From assembly GCF_021729155.1 (NCBI RefSeq), contig NZ_JAJQYA010000001.1, positions 326,936-390,935 of the forward strand: 64,000 nt of DNA, in the 5' to 3' direction. This document shows positions 10,214 to 20,041 of the stretch, piece by piece; position 1 is the first letter of the stretch, and each line of letters begins with the position of its first letter. This stretch comes from Membranihabitans marinus. Lineage in GTDB: Bacteria; Bacteroidota; Bacteroidia; Chitinophagales; Saprospiraceae. Made by a program: the position numbers and the translations under genes. A model generated the notes under the pieces. That model did no database searches. It was not told the DNA's origin and worked only from the letters and a program-made list of their open reading frames with translations.

Positions 10214-11062
10214 ATGACGGCCGACGATGTTGCTGCTGGTCAGCGATTGGTCTTTCAAGCAGGCTGGAATCAACGAGGTTCGGATTGGGTGAGAATGATG
10301 GACATGGATCCCAATACTTGTTTTGTGGTAGAAATTAACCATAAGGTCGTAGCGACCATCGTAGCCACTGTTTTCCAATCTGTGGCATGGATATCAATGG
10401 TTTTGGTGGACAAAGATAGTAGAGGACAAGGTATTGGTAAATTAATGTTTCAATATGTTCTCGATCAATTAAATCTCATTGGTGTTTCCACTATTCGTCT
10501 CGATGCTACTGGAATGGGGATCGCTCTTTATCAAAAATTCGGTTTTGTGGAAGAGTATAGACTTGTGCGATATCGCCGTCAAATGTCTATCGGAGAACAT
10601 GCAGTTGCATCTCCATCCTCCTTAACTGAACTCACGGCTTTAAATATTCCAGCTATCATGACCTTAGATAGAATAGCTACGGATACAGACAGGCAATCTC
10701 TGATTCGCCAGTGGATAGAGGACAGCAGTGTGCAAGTCTTTGGAAATTATGCTGATAAAGTGGGTAATCCAATTAAACTCAATGGTTTTGTCCTTGCTCG
10801 ACCAGGCAACAGTGCTTGGCAATTGGGACCTTGTATTGCTTTAGATAATGTTCATGCTTTAGATTTATTAAATAAAGTATTGGCTACTTTGTCTGAAGAA
10901 GCCCTCATCTTAGACCTACCTGCTTCCAATCAACAAGCTGTTCAATGGGCTTTAGCCCATGGTTTTGAGGAAGAACGTCAATTTGCAAGAATGTTTTTAG
11001 GTCGAAAAATAAGAGAAGATATGTCATTGATCTACGCAAGTTCAGGTCCAGAAAAAGGATGA
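10214..11062 (+). CDS. Two-domain GNAT N-acetyltransferase
   Basis: GNAT enzymes transfer an acyl group from acyl-CoA to an amine. The first domain (IFIRKMTADD to LVRYRRQM) has the acetyl-CoA motif DKDSRGQGIGKLMF and the late motif GMGIALYQKFGFVEEY. The second half (about 130 residues) resembles the Acetyltransf_18/YitH-like second domain and ends in a similar AHGFEEERQFARMFLG. The start is uncertain. ATG 10214 would remove the first strand (IFIR), while an in-frame ATG at 10103 overlaps the M20 gene by 47 bases and adds a non-conserved leader. A TTG near 10169 would fit the family best. There is no signal peptide, so it is cytoplasmic. It is probably translated with the M20 gene. Confidence 0.82.
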   Translation: MTADDVAAGQRLVFQAGWNQRGSDWVRMMDMDPNTCFVVEINHKVVATIVATVFQSVAWISMVLVDKDSRGQGIGKLMFQYVLDQLNLIGVSTIRLDATGMGIALYQKFGFVEEYRLVRYRRQMSIGEHAVASPSSLTELTALNIPAIMTLDRIATDTDRQSLIRQWIEDSSVQVFGNYADKVGNPIKLNGFVLARPGNSAWQLGPCIALDNVHALDLLNKVLATLSEEALILDLPASNQQAVQWALAHGFEEERQFARMFLGRKIREDMSLIYASSGPEKG

Positions 11063-11236
11063 TAGTAGAATTGAATATGGGGTTTTAGTATGGTCCCTTC
11101 CAATACTTTTATAGGTAAAGACGCAATGGGTGAAAAGGGGATGTATGTGGTATTGTAGACGAATATTTCTAAATATTTAAAACTAAAGTCTTTTTTGATT
11201 TGCATTATCATTAAAATGCAATATTTTCATTTTATT

Positions 11237-12556
11237 ATGAAAGTACAAATAAAATCATTGATTGTTTTACTTGCAACCATCATGGCAGTATTCGTTTTTA
11301 ATCCACCTCATTTAATGGGACAGTCTTTAAGTGGTCATGTGGTGAAAAAGAACATTACTCCGAAAAATTCTCAACATCTATTGGGTTATGGTGCTCGTAA
11401 GTCTACTGGGGTGCACGATTCAATTTATCATAAAATCCTAGTCCTCGACGATGGTGAGACCACCTTTGTTTTGGTGTCTAGTGACATTTGTTTGGTTTCT
11501 CCTGCAGAATATGATCGGGTGAAGGCATTGGTGGCTAATGAAATGGATATAAGCCCGGATCAATTTTACTGGTCGGTTACTCATACACATTCCGCTCCAG
11601 AGGTGGGACCACCAGGTCTACCTGAGCTATTTTTAGGAGATCGCTATACTCATTCATTTGATACAGCTTATACCAATTTTGTCACTCGACAACTTCTAGA
11701 TGGTGTGGTAGAAGCTAAATTGGGTTTAAAACCTGCTCGATTGGGTGTGGGTTGGGGACATTCCAATGCCAATATCAACCGTCGAGCTGTTGATGAGAAG
11801 GGCGTAGTCAGATTGGGTATGAATCCCGATGGCCCAGTTGATCGCAGGATAGGTGTTTTAAAATTGACCGATGCTCATTCTGGCAACCTAATGGCAACAA
11901 TTGCCAATTATGCTATCCACGGTACAGTGATGAGTGGGCATAATTTGGATATTAGCGGTGATGCCCCCGGTATAGTAGCTACATATGTGGAGGAAAAAAC
12001 TGGTGCTCCTTTATTGTTTATTAATGGCGCTGCAGGTAATATCGCTCCAATATACAGCGTGTATCCCAGTCCTTCCGCCGGACATTTAAATGAATTTAAG
12101 GTGTTGCTCGGAGATAAAATTTTAGATGCCGTAAATAGAATCAATGGTTTTGAAACCGATATTAAATTTCAATTTGGCAAGGAAATTCTTAGGACTCCTC
12201 GTAAAGAGACATTGGGTTGGACAGAGGCCTTGTCCGATTACACTTCAACTCCACAATCGGGAAAACCAGAGGTTTTATTGCCTGTCTATTTTCTAAAAAT
12301 AAATCCTAGGATCGCCATTTGGGCGGCTCCGCTAGAGTTGTTTTGTGAATCGTCTAATGCAATTCGGTCTCAATCTCCTTTTGAATTCACTTTTTATTAT
12401 GGATACACCAATGGTTGGTTGGGCTATTTGTTGACGAAAGAAGAATACCATAAGGGAGGTTACGAAGTTAGTGTTTCACCATACACAAGTGCTGCAGACA
12501 AACAACTTCGCAAAACAGTAACCGCCTATTTGCAAGGTGAATTATCTGGTCAATAA
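11237..12556 (+). CDS. Neutral/alkaline ceramidase-like hydrolase, secreted
   Basis: Related to the N-terminal domain of neutral (non-lysosomal) ceramidases, zinc amidases that cleave N-acyl sphingosine. Bacteroidota and Planctomycetota carry many short homologues in carbohydrate loci whose substrates are unknown. A signal peptide (residues 1-27 from ATG 11237, ending MGQS) was used to prefer this start over an in-frame ATG at 11195. Visible motifs are LLGYGARKSTGVHD near the start, the zinc-site VTHTHSAPEVG (about 115) and INGAAGNIAP (about 265). At 439 residues it lacks the C-terminal immunoglobulin-like domain of full ceramidases. Next to an M20 deacylase it may act on an N-acyl or lipid-linked sugar (inference). 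Confidence 0.85.
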   Translation: MKVQIKSLIVLLATIMAVFVFNPPHLMGQSLSGHVVKKNITPKNSQHLLGYGARKSTGVHDSIYHKILVLDDGETTFVLVSSDICLVSPAEYDRVKALVANEMDISPDQFYWSVTHTHSAPEVGPPGLPELFLGDRYTHSFDTAYTNFVTRQLLDGVVEAKLGLKPARLGVGWGHSNANINRRAVDEKGVVRLGMNPDGPVDRRIGVLKLTDAHSGNLMATIANYAIHGTVMSGHNLDISGDAPGIVATYVEEKTGAPLLFINGAAGNIAPIYSVYPSPSAGHLNEFKVLLGDKILDAVNRINGFETDIKFQFGKEILRTPRKETLGWTEALSDYTSTPQSGKPEVLLPVYFLKINPRIAIWAAPLELFCESSNAIRSQSPFEFTFYYGYTNGWLGYLLTKEEYHKGGYEVSVSPYTSAADKQLRKTVTAYLQGELSGQ

Positions 12557-12610
12557 GAAGGAAAAACAATTCAATCAGTGATCGTATAACCACAATAGAC
12601 CGAATCTCCA

Positions 12611-14005
12611 ATGGATATATTAATTATTGTTCTACCCCTGTTTTTACTTATTTTTATGGCCTATCGCGGCGGCAGTGTTATATTGTTTGCACCATTGGCG
12701 GCTATGCTCGCTGTGGCCTTGTACAACCCTACATGGGTGCCGACCTTTTTTACAGGGATTTTTATGGATAAACTGGCTGGATTTGTACGCTTGTATTTAC
12801 CGGTATTTATTTTGGGAGCTATATTTGGGAAATTGATAGAAGTAGCCGGTTTTGCAAAATCCATAACTCGGGGTATAGTTGCGCTTTTGGGTAAAGACAG
12901 GGCGATATTATCCATCGTATTGGTAGGGGCTTTACTTACCTACGGTGGAGTCTCGCTTTTTGTGGTGGTATTTGCATTGTATCCTTTTGCAGCCGATTTA
13001 TTTCGAACGGTGAATATTCCTAAGCGATTAATTCCAGGAGCTATTGCCTTAGGGGCTTTTACATTCACTATGGATTCATTTCCCGGAACACCTCAAATTC
13101 AGAATATCATCCCAACCACGTTTTATAATACCGATGTTTGGGCGGCTCCCATTCTTGGATTGTTTGGGGGGTTATTGGTTTTCGTCTTGGGCATGATGTA
13201 CTTGAACCGTCGTGCCAGTCAGGCTTTTGAGAAAGGTGAGGGCTATGGTACTGGCCATAAAAATGAAATTGCCTTGGAATCAGAAAGTCATTTGCCCCAT
13301 ATTTATCTCGCCTTATTGCCCTTAATTATGGTGGCATTGTCGAATAAATTATTGGGGAATTATATTCCTTTATTTTATGACAAATTTTTTGATTTCTCGG
13401 CTATAGGCGTAGAAGGCATTCCCAATTTGGAAATCGAAAAAGTGGCTGGCCTCTGGGCTGTATCTGGTGGATTAATATTGGGTATCTGTATTGTACTCAT
13501 AACATCATTTGAACGCATTAAATTGAAGTTGTTTTCTAGTGTCAATATTTCTATTAGTGGCGCTTTATTGGCCACTTTGAATACGGCTTCTGAATACGGT
13601 TTTGGAGGAGTGATTGCTGCATTACCGGGATTTAAAATATTGAGTCAGCAATTGTCGCATATGTTTAAAGACCCCTTGATCAATGAAGCGGTAACTACTA
13701 CTACTTTGGCGGGGATTACTGGTTCGGCTTCTGGAGGGTTGAGCATTGCCTTGGCCACTATGAGTGAGCAGTATTTGGACATGGCTCATGAGGCGGGCAT
13801 TTCTCCTGAAGTATTGCACCGGATTGCATCTATGGCCAGTGGCGGAATGGATACCTTGCCTCATAACGGTGCTGTCATCACCTTGTTGGCCGTTACTGGC
13901 CTGAGTCATAAGTCTTCATATAAGGATATTTTTGCCTTGACGGTGATCAAAACTTTGGCTGTTTTCGTCACTATTGCCTTTTATTATGCCACTGGATTGG
14001 AATAA
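12611..14005 (+). CDS. GntP-family permease (sugar acid or hydroxyacid importer)
   Basis: A 464-residue inner-membrane protein with about 12 hydrophobic segments. It has features of the GntP/gluconate:H+ symporter family: an early GGSVILFAPLAAM, LTYGGVSLFVVVFALYP, then a glycine/serine-rich segment ITGSASGGLSIAL and the late SGGMDTLPHNGAVI. Family members carry gluconate, other sugar acids or D-3-hydroxybutyrate. The next gene is a 3-hydroxybutyrate-dehydrogenase-like SDR 29 bases downstream, a pairing common in genomes, so a short hydroxyacid is the likely cargo; a sugar acid remains possible given the KDG-pathway genes at 25-26.6 kb. Confidence 0.92.
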   Translation: MDILIIVLPLFLLIFMAYRGGSVILFAPLAAMLAVALYNPTWVPTFFTGIFMDKLAGFVRLYLPVFILGAIFGKLIEVAGFAKSITRGIVALLGKDRAILSIVLVGALLTYGGVSLFVVVFALYPFAADLFRTVNIPKRLIPGAIALGAFTFTMDSFPGTPQIQNIIPTTFYNTDVWAAPILGLFGGLLVFVLGMMYLNRRASQAFEKGEGYGTGHKNEIALESESHLPHIYLALLPLIMVALSNKLLGNYIPLFYDKFFDFSAIGVEGIPNLEIEKVAGLWAVSGGLILGICIVLITSFERIKLKLFSSVNISISGALLATLNTASEYGFGGVIAALPGFKILSQQLSHMFKDPLINEAVTTTTLAGITGSASGGLSIALATMSEQYLDMAHEAGISPEVLHRIASMASGGMDTLPHNGAVITLLAVTGLSHKSSYKDIFALTVIKTLAVFVTIAFYYATGLE

Positions 14006-14034
14006 ATTAAATAAGGATTTAATATATAAATGCC

Positions 14035-14808
14035 ATGTCTAAAAAAGTAGTTTTTGTCACTGGAGCAGCGAGGGGCATTGGTCTCGGGATTGCTGAAAGT
14101 TTTGCATTATCTGGCTACCACGTTGTATTGTCAGATATTAATCAAAAGGCTGTTGAAAATTCATATAATATATTGAGTGATAGAGGTTTGTCGGTTCAGT
14201 CGGCGGTTTGTGATGTTACTGATGAATCTATGGTGGAATCGGTTATCCGATCCGTAGTCGATCAACATGGTCGAATAGATGTATTGGTAAACAATGCTGG
14301 TATGCAATATGTGTCTGTGTTGGAAGATTTTCCCACGGCTACTTTTAGGAAGATGATGGAATTGATGTTGATTGCACCTTTTGTGTTGACCAAGTTGGTA
14401 TTTCCCATTATGAAGCAGCATGGATTTGGACGTATCATCAATATATCATCTATCAATGGAATCATTGGGTTTGCTGGAAAATCGGCTTACAATAGTGCCA
14501 AACACGGTATCATAGGTTTGACCAAAGTGACGGCTTTGGAAGGAGCTGAGTGGGGAATTACAGCCAATGCCATTTGTCCAGGTTATGTGGATACCGAATT
14601 GGTCCGGGGGCAATTTGAAGATTTGGCCAAGACTAGAGGTTGTAGTCCCGATAAAATATTGGAGGAAGTGATTTTTCCCTTAGTTCCGCAGAAACGGTTA
14701 ATTGATTTATCTGAGGTAGCCTCCATGGCGGTGTATTTGGCCAGTGACATAGCCTGTGGGATAACAGGGCAGAACCTAGTGATCGACGGAGGATATACAA
14801 CGCAATAA
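14035..14808 (+). CDS. SDR oxidoreductase, 3-hydroxybutyrate dehydrogenase-like
   Basis: A short-chain dehydrogenase of 257 residues with the NAD site TGAARGIGLGIA, the NNAG motif, the catalytic SSIN...YNSAK Tyr/Lys pair (about residues 143-158) and the C-terminal ITGQNLVIDGGYTTQ. Overall sequence and length, including the ICPGYVDTELV segment, fit D-3-hydroxybutyrate dehydrogenases (hydroxybutyrate to acetoacetate with NAD). The GntP permease just upstream supports this. An alternative is oxidation of another hydroxyacid or sugar made by the surrounding pathway. The start at 14035 is close behind the permease and gives an exact family N-terminus. Confidence 0.88.
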   Translation: MSKKVVFVTGAARGIGLGIAESFALSGYHVVLSDINQKAVENSYNILSDRGLSVQSAVCDVTDESMVESVIRSVVDQHGRIDVLVNNAGMQYVSVLEDFPTATFRKMMELMLIAPFVLTKLVFPIMKQHGFGRIINISSINGIIGFAGKSAYNSAKHGIIGLTKVTALEGAEWGITANAICPGYVDTELVRGQFEDLAKTRGCSPDKILEEVIFPLVPQKRLIDLSEVASMAVYLASDIACGITGQNLVIDGGYTTQ

Positions 14809-14886
14809 GATTAGATAGCAATATACCGTAGGATAGATTGAGGGTTTTTTCTATTTTTATCTAAATAAAATTCTAATTTTCTGGAC

Positions 14887-16035
14887 ATGAAATGGACGAT
14901 CAATGCCCTTTTAATATTTTTCTTTTTCTGTATAGGTTTAGCATCAATGGCTTTTGGACAAAAACCATCATTTACACATGATGCCATTTGGACGGAGATT
15001 GACACTTTTTTTGCCCCTCCATCTAAGTACAAAGACGTATATGGGGATTTTAGGTCGCCCTTAGTTTTTTATGATGGAAAAGAAGTAAAAAACAAGGGAC
15101 AATGGAGAAAGCGTCGAAAGGAAATTCGTTCGCAATGGATGTCTATGATGGGGGAATGGCCTGACCTCATGAAGAAGCAAAAGATGAAGGTCATAGATTC
15201 GGAAGAACTTGAAAATTTTGTGCAACACAGAGTGGAATTTTATTGGACACCGACAGAGAAAACTCAGGGTTATCTCTTAATTCCAAAAGGTGGGGGAGTT
15301 AAACCCGCTGTTATAACGGTGTATTATGAAGCGGAGACTAGTATAGGTCTGGGAGTTAATCCTCACAGAGATTTTGCCTACCAATTGGCTAAACGTGGTT
15401 TTGTAACACTTTCATTGGGCACCAAAGAAACTACGGAGGCGAAGACATATTCAATCTATTATCCAGATATAGAAAATGCGAAGGTTCAACCTTTGTCTAT
15501 GTTGGCTTATGCTGCAGCTAATGCATATTATGTTTTGGCCAATCGTCCAGAGGTGGATAAAGACCGTATCGGTATTGTTGGGCATTCTTATGGAGGAAAG
15601 TGGTCGATGTTCGCATCCTGTTTATTTGATAAATTTGCTTGTGCGGCATGGTCTGATCCCGGTATTGTTTTTCAAGACGATAGGGAGAGTATCAATTATT
15701 GGGAACCTTGGTATTTGGGATATCATCCTAAGCCCTGGCGAAAGCGAGGTTTAATAACTGCAGAAAATCCAGCATATGGATTGTATCCGCAATTGCGCAA
15801 AGAAAATTACAATTTACAAGAACTACATGCCTTGATGGCACCTCGGCCGTTCTTGGTTTCTGGTGGTTCAGAAGATCCTGTCCAGCAGTGGATTCCTCTT
15901 AATCATAGTCTTGCGGTCAATCGGCTGTTGGGTTATGATGATCGTGTGGCTATGACCAATCGACCGGATCATTCACCCAATGCCGAGTCAAATGAAGTCA
16001 TATTTAAGTTTTTCCAGTATTTTATAGGTGATTAA
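14887..16035 (+). CDS. Secreted alpha/beta hydrolase (esterase or peptidase-like)
   Basis: A 382-residue alpha/beta-hydrolase with a signal peptide ending AFGQ (about residue 25). The nucleophile elbow is GHSYGG with Ser near 234. An acid is probably in SGGSEDPVQQW (about 325) and the His is in RPDHSPN (about 362), giving a complete triad. The N-terminal extension (KRRKEIRSQWMSMMGEWP) is typical of a group of bacterial secreted hydrolases annotated as acetyl-xylan-esterase-like or prolyl-oligopeptidase-like. The most plausible job is removing ester groups from imported glycan in the periplasm, but no substrate is readable. It lies 79 bases after the SDR. A 270-base gap follows before the next operon. 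Confidence 0.82.
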   Translation: MKWTINALLIFFFFCIGLASMAFGQKPSFTHDAIWTEIDTFFAPPSKYKDVYGDFRSPLVFYDGKEVKNKGQWRKRRKEIRSQWMSMMGEWPDLMKKQKMKVIDSEELENFVQHRVEFYWTPTEKTQGYLLIPKGGGVKPAVITVYYEAETSIGLGVNPHRDFAYQLAKRGFVTLSLGTKETTEAKTYSIYYPDIENAKVQPLSMLAYAAANAYYVLANRPEVDKDRIGIVGHSYGGKWSMFASCLFDKFACAAWSDPGIVFQDDRESINYWEPWYLGYHPKPWRKRGLITAENPAYGLYPQLRKENYNLQELHALMAPRPFLVSGGSEDPVQQWIPLNHSLAVNRLLGYDDRVAMTNRPDHSPNAESNEVIFKFFQYFIGD

Positions 16036-16309
16036 GGATGGGTTAGAAGGATTTGAAAATATAGGGAACATTTCATTTATTTTTCTCCACCCTAGCCTTT
16101 CAGTCATTCCCATCAGCGGCGGACCTTGTAGAGAGCTACTGGCTCCGGCTCGATCTTCTAATTAATCTTGAGGACATAGATATAAATATATCGAAACATA
16201 ACCGACAATATTACATTTATTTCGTGTAAAAATCCATTAAATATTTCGATATTAACAGATATTCTACAATAATTAATTTATATTCAAAGGAAATATAAAC
16301 AATGTTATT

Positions 16310-17176
16310 ATGAACCACTTGATTGGACGTAGATCTGTGCTGTATGGATTAAGTGGGATGGCTGGTCTTCCCATGCGTCAGATATGGTCTAATGTTTTAA
16401 AGTATCCGTATAAAATAAAAATTGGGGCTTGTGACTGGTCTATCGGTCAACATAGCGAAGTAAAATCATTGGCGGTTGGGCAAGAGATTGGATTGGATGG
16501 GGTTCAGGTAAGTCTGGGCAAGGTAGAAAACAATATGCATCTTCGTCGGGTCGAAATTCAAAAAGCTTATAAGCAGGCTGCTAAACGATATGGTGTAAAG
16601 ATCGCCAGTCTGGCTATCGGGGAGTTAAATAAATATCCCTATAAAAGTGATCAGCAGACCATTAAGTGGGTAGAAGACAGTATTCAGGTGGCCAAGGATA
16701 TGAAGTGTAAAGTGATTTTATTGGCATTTTTTGGCAAAGGAGATCTCAAAAACGATGATATAGGTCAACGAGAAGTTATTCAGCGCTTAAAAAACGTAAT
16801 GCCTGAAGCAGAGAAACTAGGTATTACATTAGGTATCGAATCGTGGTTGAGTGCATCGGAACATATGAAGATAATAGATGCCGTAGGATCATCTAACCTT
16901 AAGGTCTATTACGATGTGGCAAATTCAGAAAAAATGGGCTATGATATTTATGAAGAAATCAGATGGTTGGGTGCTCAGATATGTGAAATTCATATGAAGG
17001 AAAATGGAGCCTTGCTCGGTCAGGGTAGGGTTGACTTTGTTAAGGTCGCAGAGGCCATGGCGGATATTCGATATTCTGGTTGGGTTCAGATAGAAGGAGC
17101 TGTACCCAAAGGGACTGAGATGTTGCCCAGTTACCGCCAGAACAATGCCTTTTTACGAAAAACATTTGGTTTATGA
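16310..17176 (+). CDS. Sugar phosphate isomerase/epimerase-like TIM-barrel protein, possibly Tat-exported
   Basis: A 288-residue AP-endonuclease-2-type TIM barrel (xylose-isomerase-like). The N-terminus MNHLIGRRSVLYGLSG has a twin-arginine followed by a short hydrophobic stretch, resembling a Tat signal; many Bacteroidota relatives carry one. Metal-site features include GIESWLSASEHM (Glu), YYDVANSEKMGYD, EIHMKENGALLGQG and WVQIEGAVPKG at the expected spacing. These proteins isomerise or epimerise sugars, often 3-keto or amino sugars, in oxidative catabolic clusters. It is the first gene of a tight seven-gene operon; its stop overlaps the start of the next gene as ATGA. The 270 bases upstream are AT-rich and probably hold the promoter, though I see no clear consensus box. 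Confidence 0.85.
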   Translation: MNHLIGRRSVLYGLSGMAGLPMRQIWSNVLKYPYKIKIGACDWSIGQHSEVKSLAVGQEIGLDGVQVSLGKVENNMHLRRVEIQKAYKQAAKRYGVKIASLAIGELNKYPYKSDQQTIKWVEDSIQVAKDMKCKVILLAFFGKGDLKNDDIGQREVIQRLKNVMPEAEKLGITLGIESWLSASEHMKIIDAVGSSNLKVYYDVANSEKMGYDIYEEIRWLGAQICEIHMKENGALLGQGRVDFVKVAEAMADIRYSGWVQIEGAVPKGTEMLPSYRQNNAFLRKTFGL

Positions 17177-20019
17177 AGTTGCAGATTTCGTGGTGCGGAC
17201 TGGGTATAATATTCGTGTTGTATAGTTGTCAATCAATTGAGCCTTCGACAATAGGTAGTGAAGATTTATTTCTACCTGAGGATTTAAGGGTAAATCTATG
17301 GGCTGAATCGCCTATGTTTTACAATCCTACGGCAATGGATGTAGACGAAAAGGGTAGGATTTATGTATCTGAGGCCGTGAATTATCGATCATTTAAACAC
17401 GATGGACAAAATCCTTTTCATCACGATGCAGGCGATCGCATTGTGATATTGGAAGATAGCGATGGAGATGGTCAGGCCGATCAATCTAAGGTTTTTGTTC
17501 AAGACAAAGATCTACAAGCTCCTGTTGGAATAGCAGTTATTGGCCATCGAGTAATCGTGTCTTCGGCACCGTCCATGATTGTGTATACTGACCATGATGG
17601 TGATGATGTGGCTGATGAAAAGGAAGTGTTTTTAACTGGTTTTGGAGGTTATGATCACGACCATTCACTGCATTCGGTAGTGGTCGGCCCCGATGGTCAA
17701 TGGTATTTTAATACGGGGAATGCCGGACCTCATATGGTAAAAGATAAAGCTGGTTGGACCCTGCGTTCAGGGAGTATTTACAATGGAGGAACACCGTACA
17801 ACAATAGCAATACTCCTGGCTTGGTCAGTGACGATGGCCGAATTTGGACAGGTGGACTGGCTTTAAGGATATCTCCCGACGGAAAAGATTTGAAGGTCAT
17901 GGCGCATAATTTTCGAAATGCCTATGAGTTGACTGTTGATTCTTACGGCAATATGTGGCAAAATGACAATGATGATCAAGTCACAGCCTGTCGTACTTCT
18001 TGGTTGATGGAAGGCGGAAATGCCGGTTATTTTAGCGAAGATGGCAGTCGCAATTGGCGAGCCGATCAACGGCCCAATCAGAGTATATTTTCAGCGCATT
18101 GGCATCAAGATGATCCCGGTGTTATGCCAGCTGGAGACAACAGTGGAGCAGGTGCTCCTACTGGAGTTGCTCTAATTGAATCCGATGATTTGGGTGAAGC
18201 TTATCGGGGAATGTTTTTAAGTGCGGATGCCGGTAGAAATTTGGTTTTTGGATATCGACCTAAGGCTGATGGCGGTGGATTTTCGATGTCGGATAAAATA
18301 GAGTTTGTCACTTCAGTCCATCAATCCACAGAAGAATATCGATGGAACAATATGGATATAGATTCTACCAAATGGTTTCGCCCCAGTGATGTAGTTGTCG
18401 GGACTGACGGTGCGGTGTATGTGGCGGATTGGTACGATCCTATTGTAGGAGGTCACGCTATGCACGATAGTTTGGGATATGGACGGATCTATAGGATAAG
18501 TCCCAAGGATAAGATATTGAAAGCACCAAAATTAAATTTTAAAACGACGAAGGGTCAGATACAAGCATTGTTGAATCCGGCTATTAATGTTCGAAATAAA
18601 GGATTTTTAGCTTTACTTCAACAGGGCGAAGAGGTTATTCCGGAAGTAGAATCAATTATTGATCATAGTGATAATCCATACCATGTAGGTCGAGCCATAT
18701 GGTTAATGGTTCAATTGGGTGAAAAGGGCATAAAAAAGGTAGAGGGATTGTTGAATTCAGAATCGGATGATATTCGTTTGGTTGTTTTTAGGGCTTTGCG
18801 GTCCAATAATGATAATGTATTGCGTTATGCGGGTCGGTTGGCTGGAGATAAGAGTCCAGCTGTGCGAAGGGAAGTGGCTTTGACCATGCGAGATTATTCC
18901 TTTGCAGAGATCGAGGGTATAATACAAAAAGTCATTGATGGTTTTGATGGGGAGGATCCTTGGAGTCTAACGGCCATTGGAATTGCTCTAGATGGAAAAG
19001 AAAATGAGATCTATCCCTATTTAACACAACAATATGGTAGCGATCCATTGAAGTGGTCTAATAAAATGGCCAATTTAGTTTATTGCTTGCATCCGGAATC
19101 GGCTATTACCCACTTGAAGCAAAGGGTTGTCTCTGATCTGATAGAATTGGAACAGCGGAAACGAGCCTGCACGGCATTGGCCTTTATTGCCACGCCAGAG
19201 GCCGCTACAGCTATGCTAGAGATAGCGAAAGAGGTGGGCAACCATCCTATCCAATCGTGGGCAGGATATTGGTTGCAGCATCGATCGACCAATGATTGGG
19301 CGGGGTATTATCAATTAAAAAAGGAGGAGAAGCCCAGGAGTAGTCATGTCGGCGTTTGGCGCAAGGAATTATTGGCAGGTGAAACAGCATTTGACACAAA
19401 AATAGATTTAATTAAGACCATGGCTTCCGATAAAGAGGGTGGTCAAATGCTGATTAATTTAGCGGCAGAAAATTTAATTACGGGATCATTAAGAGATACC
19501 ACGGCTCAGTATATTTTTTCAAATCCAGATCAGGGGGTTCGGGTGTTGGCCAGTGAATATTTTGTCAGTAAAAATGGGCAGCACATATACAATATCGTGC
19601 AAATGATGGAAATGCGCGGCAGAAAAGTAGAAGGCGGTGAGATTTTTAGGAAAAGATGTCAGAGTTGTCATAAAGCGGGAAATGAAGGAGGGGATATAGG
19701 GCCAGCATTGACAGATTTAAAGAAGAAGATGGACAGAAGGACGGCATTCGATGCTATTATTCATCCCGAGGCCGATATTGTGTTTGGCTATGAACCGTGG
19801 ATAATAAAATTGAAAAATGGTGAGAGTAAGTTTGGATTTATACAGGGAGAGGGAGAATATTTAAGCATAAAGGATGGGGCAGGGAATATTTTTAGTATTC
19901 ATTCTTCAGAGGTAGAATCTAGAACTCGAGGTAGGTCATTGATGCCCAGTCCCCAACAACTGGATTTGAGCGAAAAAGATATCGTCGATGTAGTGAGTTA
20001 TTTATGGAATATTCCCTAA
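17173..20019 (+). CDS. PVC-type dehydrogenase with HEAT-like repeats and C-terminal c-type heme domain, lipoprotein
   Basis: A 948-residue lipoprotein (lipobox LYSC near residue 19). Order: a soluble-glucose-dehydrogenase-like propeller (about 30-450; AMDVDEKGRIYVSEAVNY, GVALIESDDLGEAYRG, VYVADWYDP), then helical HEAT-like repeats (about 460-800), then a cytochrome c domain with heme motif CQSCH at 829-833 and a conserved GNEGGDIGPALTDL after it. This architecture was first noted in Planctomycetes and is common in Bacteroidota carbohydrate loci. It is expected to oxidise a sugar or sugar derivative in the periplasm and pass electrons through the heme. It overlaps the previous gene by 4 bases (ATGA), so the two are translationally coupled. 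Confidence 0.9.
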   Translation: MKLQISWCGLGIIFVLYSCQSIEPSTIGSEDLFLPEDLRVNLWAESPMFYNPTAMDVDEKGRIYVSEAVNYRSFKHDGQNPFHHDAGDRIVILEDSDGDGQADQSKVFVQDKDLQAPVGIAVIGHRVIVSSAPSMIVYTDHDGDDVADEKEVFLTGFGGYDHDHSLHSVVVGPDGQWYFNTGNAGPHMVKDKAGWTLRSGSIYNGGTPYNNSNTPGLVSDDGRIWTGGLALRISPDGKDLKVMAHNFRNAYELTVDSYGNMWQNDNDDQVTACRTSWLMEGGNAGYFSEDGSRNWRADQRPNQSIFSAHWHQDDPGVMPAGDNSGAGAPTGVALIESDDLGEAYRGMFLSADAGRNLVFGYRPKADGGGFSMSDKIEFVTSVHQSTEEYRWNNMDIDSTKWFRPSDVVVGTDGAVYVADWYDPIVGGHAMHDSLGYGRIYRISPKDKILKAPKLNFKTTKGQIQALLNPAINVRNKGFLALLQQGEEVIPEVESIIDHSDNPYHVGRAIWLMVQLGEKGIKKVEGLLNSESDDIRLVVFRALRSNNDNVLRYAGRLAGDKSPAVRREVALTMRDYSFAEIEGIIQKVIDGFDGEDPWSLTAIGIALDGKENEIYPYLTQQYGSDPLKWSNKMANLVYCLHPESAITHLKQRVVSDLIELEQRKRACTALAFIATPEAATAMLEIAKEVGNHPIQSWAGYWLQHRSTNDWAGYYQLKKEEKPRSSHVGVWRKELLAGETAFDTKIDLIKTMASDKEGGQMLINLAAENLITGSLRDTTAQYIFSNPDQGVRVLASEYFVSKNGQHIYNIVQMMEMRGRKVEGGEIFRKRCQSCHKAGNEGGDIGPALTDLKKKMDRRTAFDAIIHPEADIVFGYEPWIIKLKNGESKFGFIQGEGEYLSIKDGAGNIFSIHSSEVESRTRGRSLMPSPQQLDLSEKDIVDVVSYLWNIP

Positions 20020-20041
20020 ATGAAAGAATTATCTTAAAGAG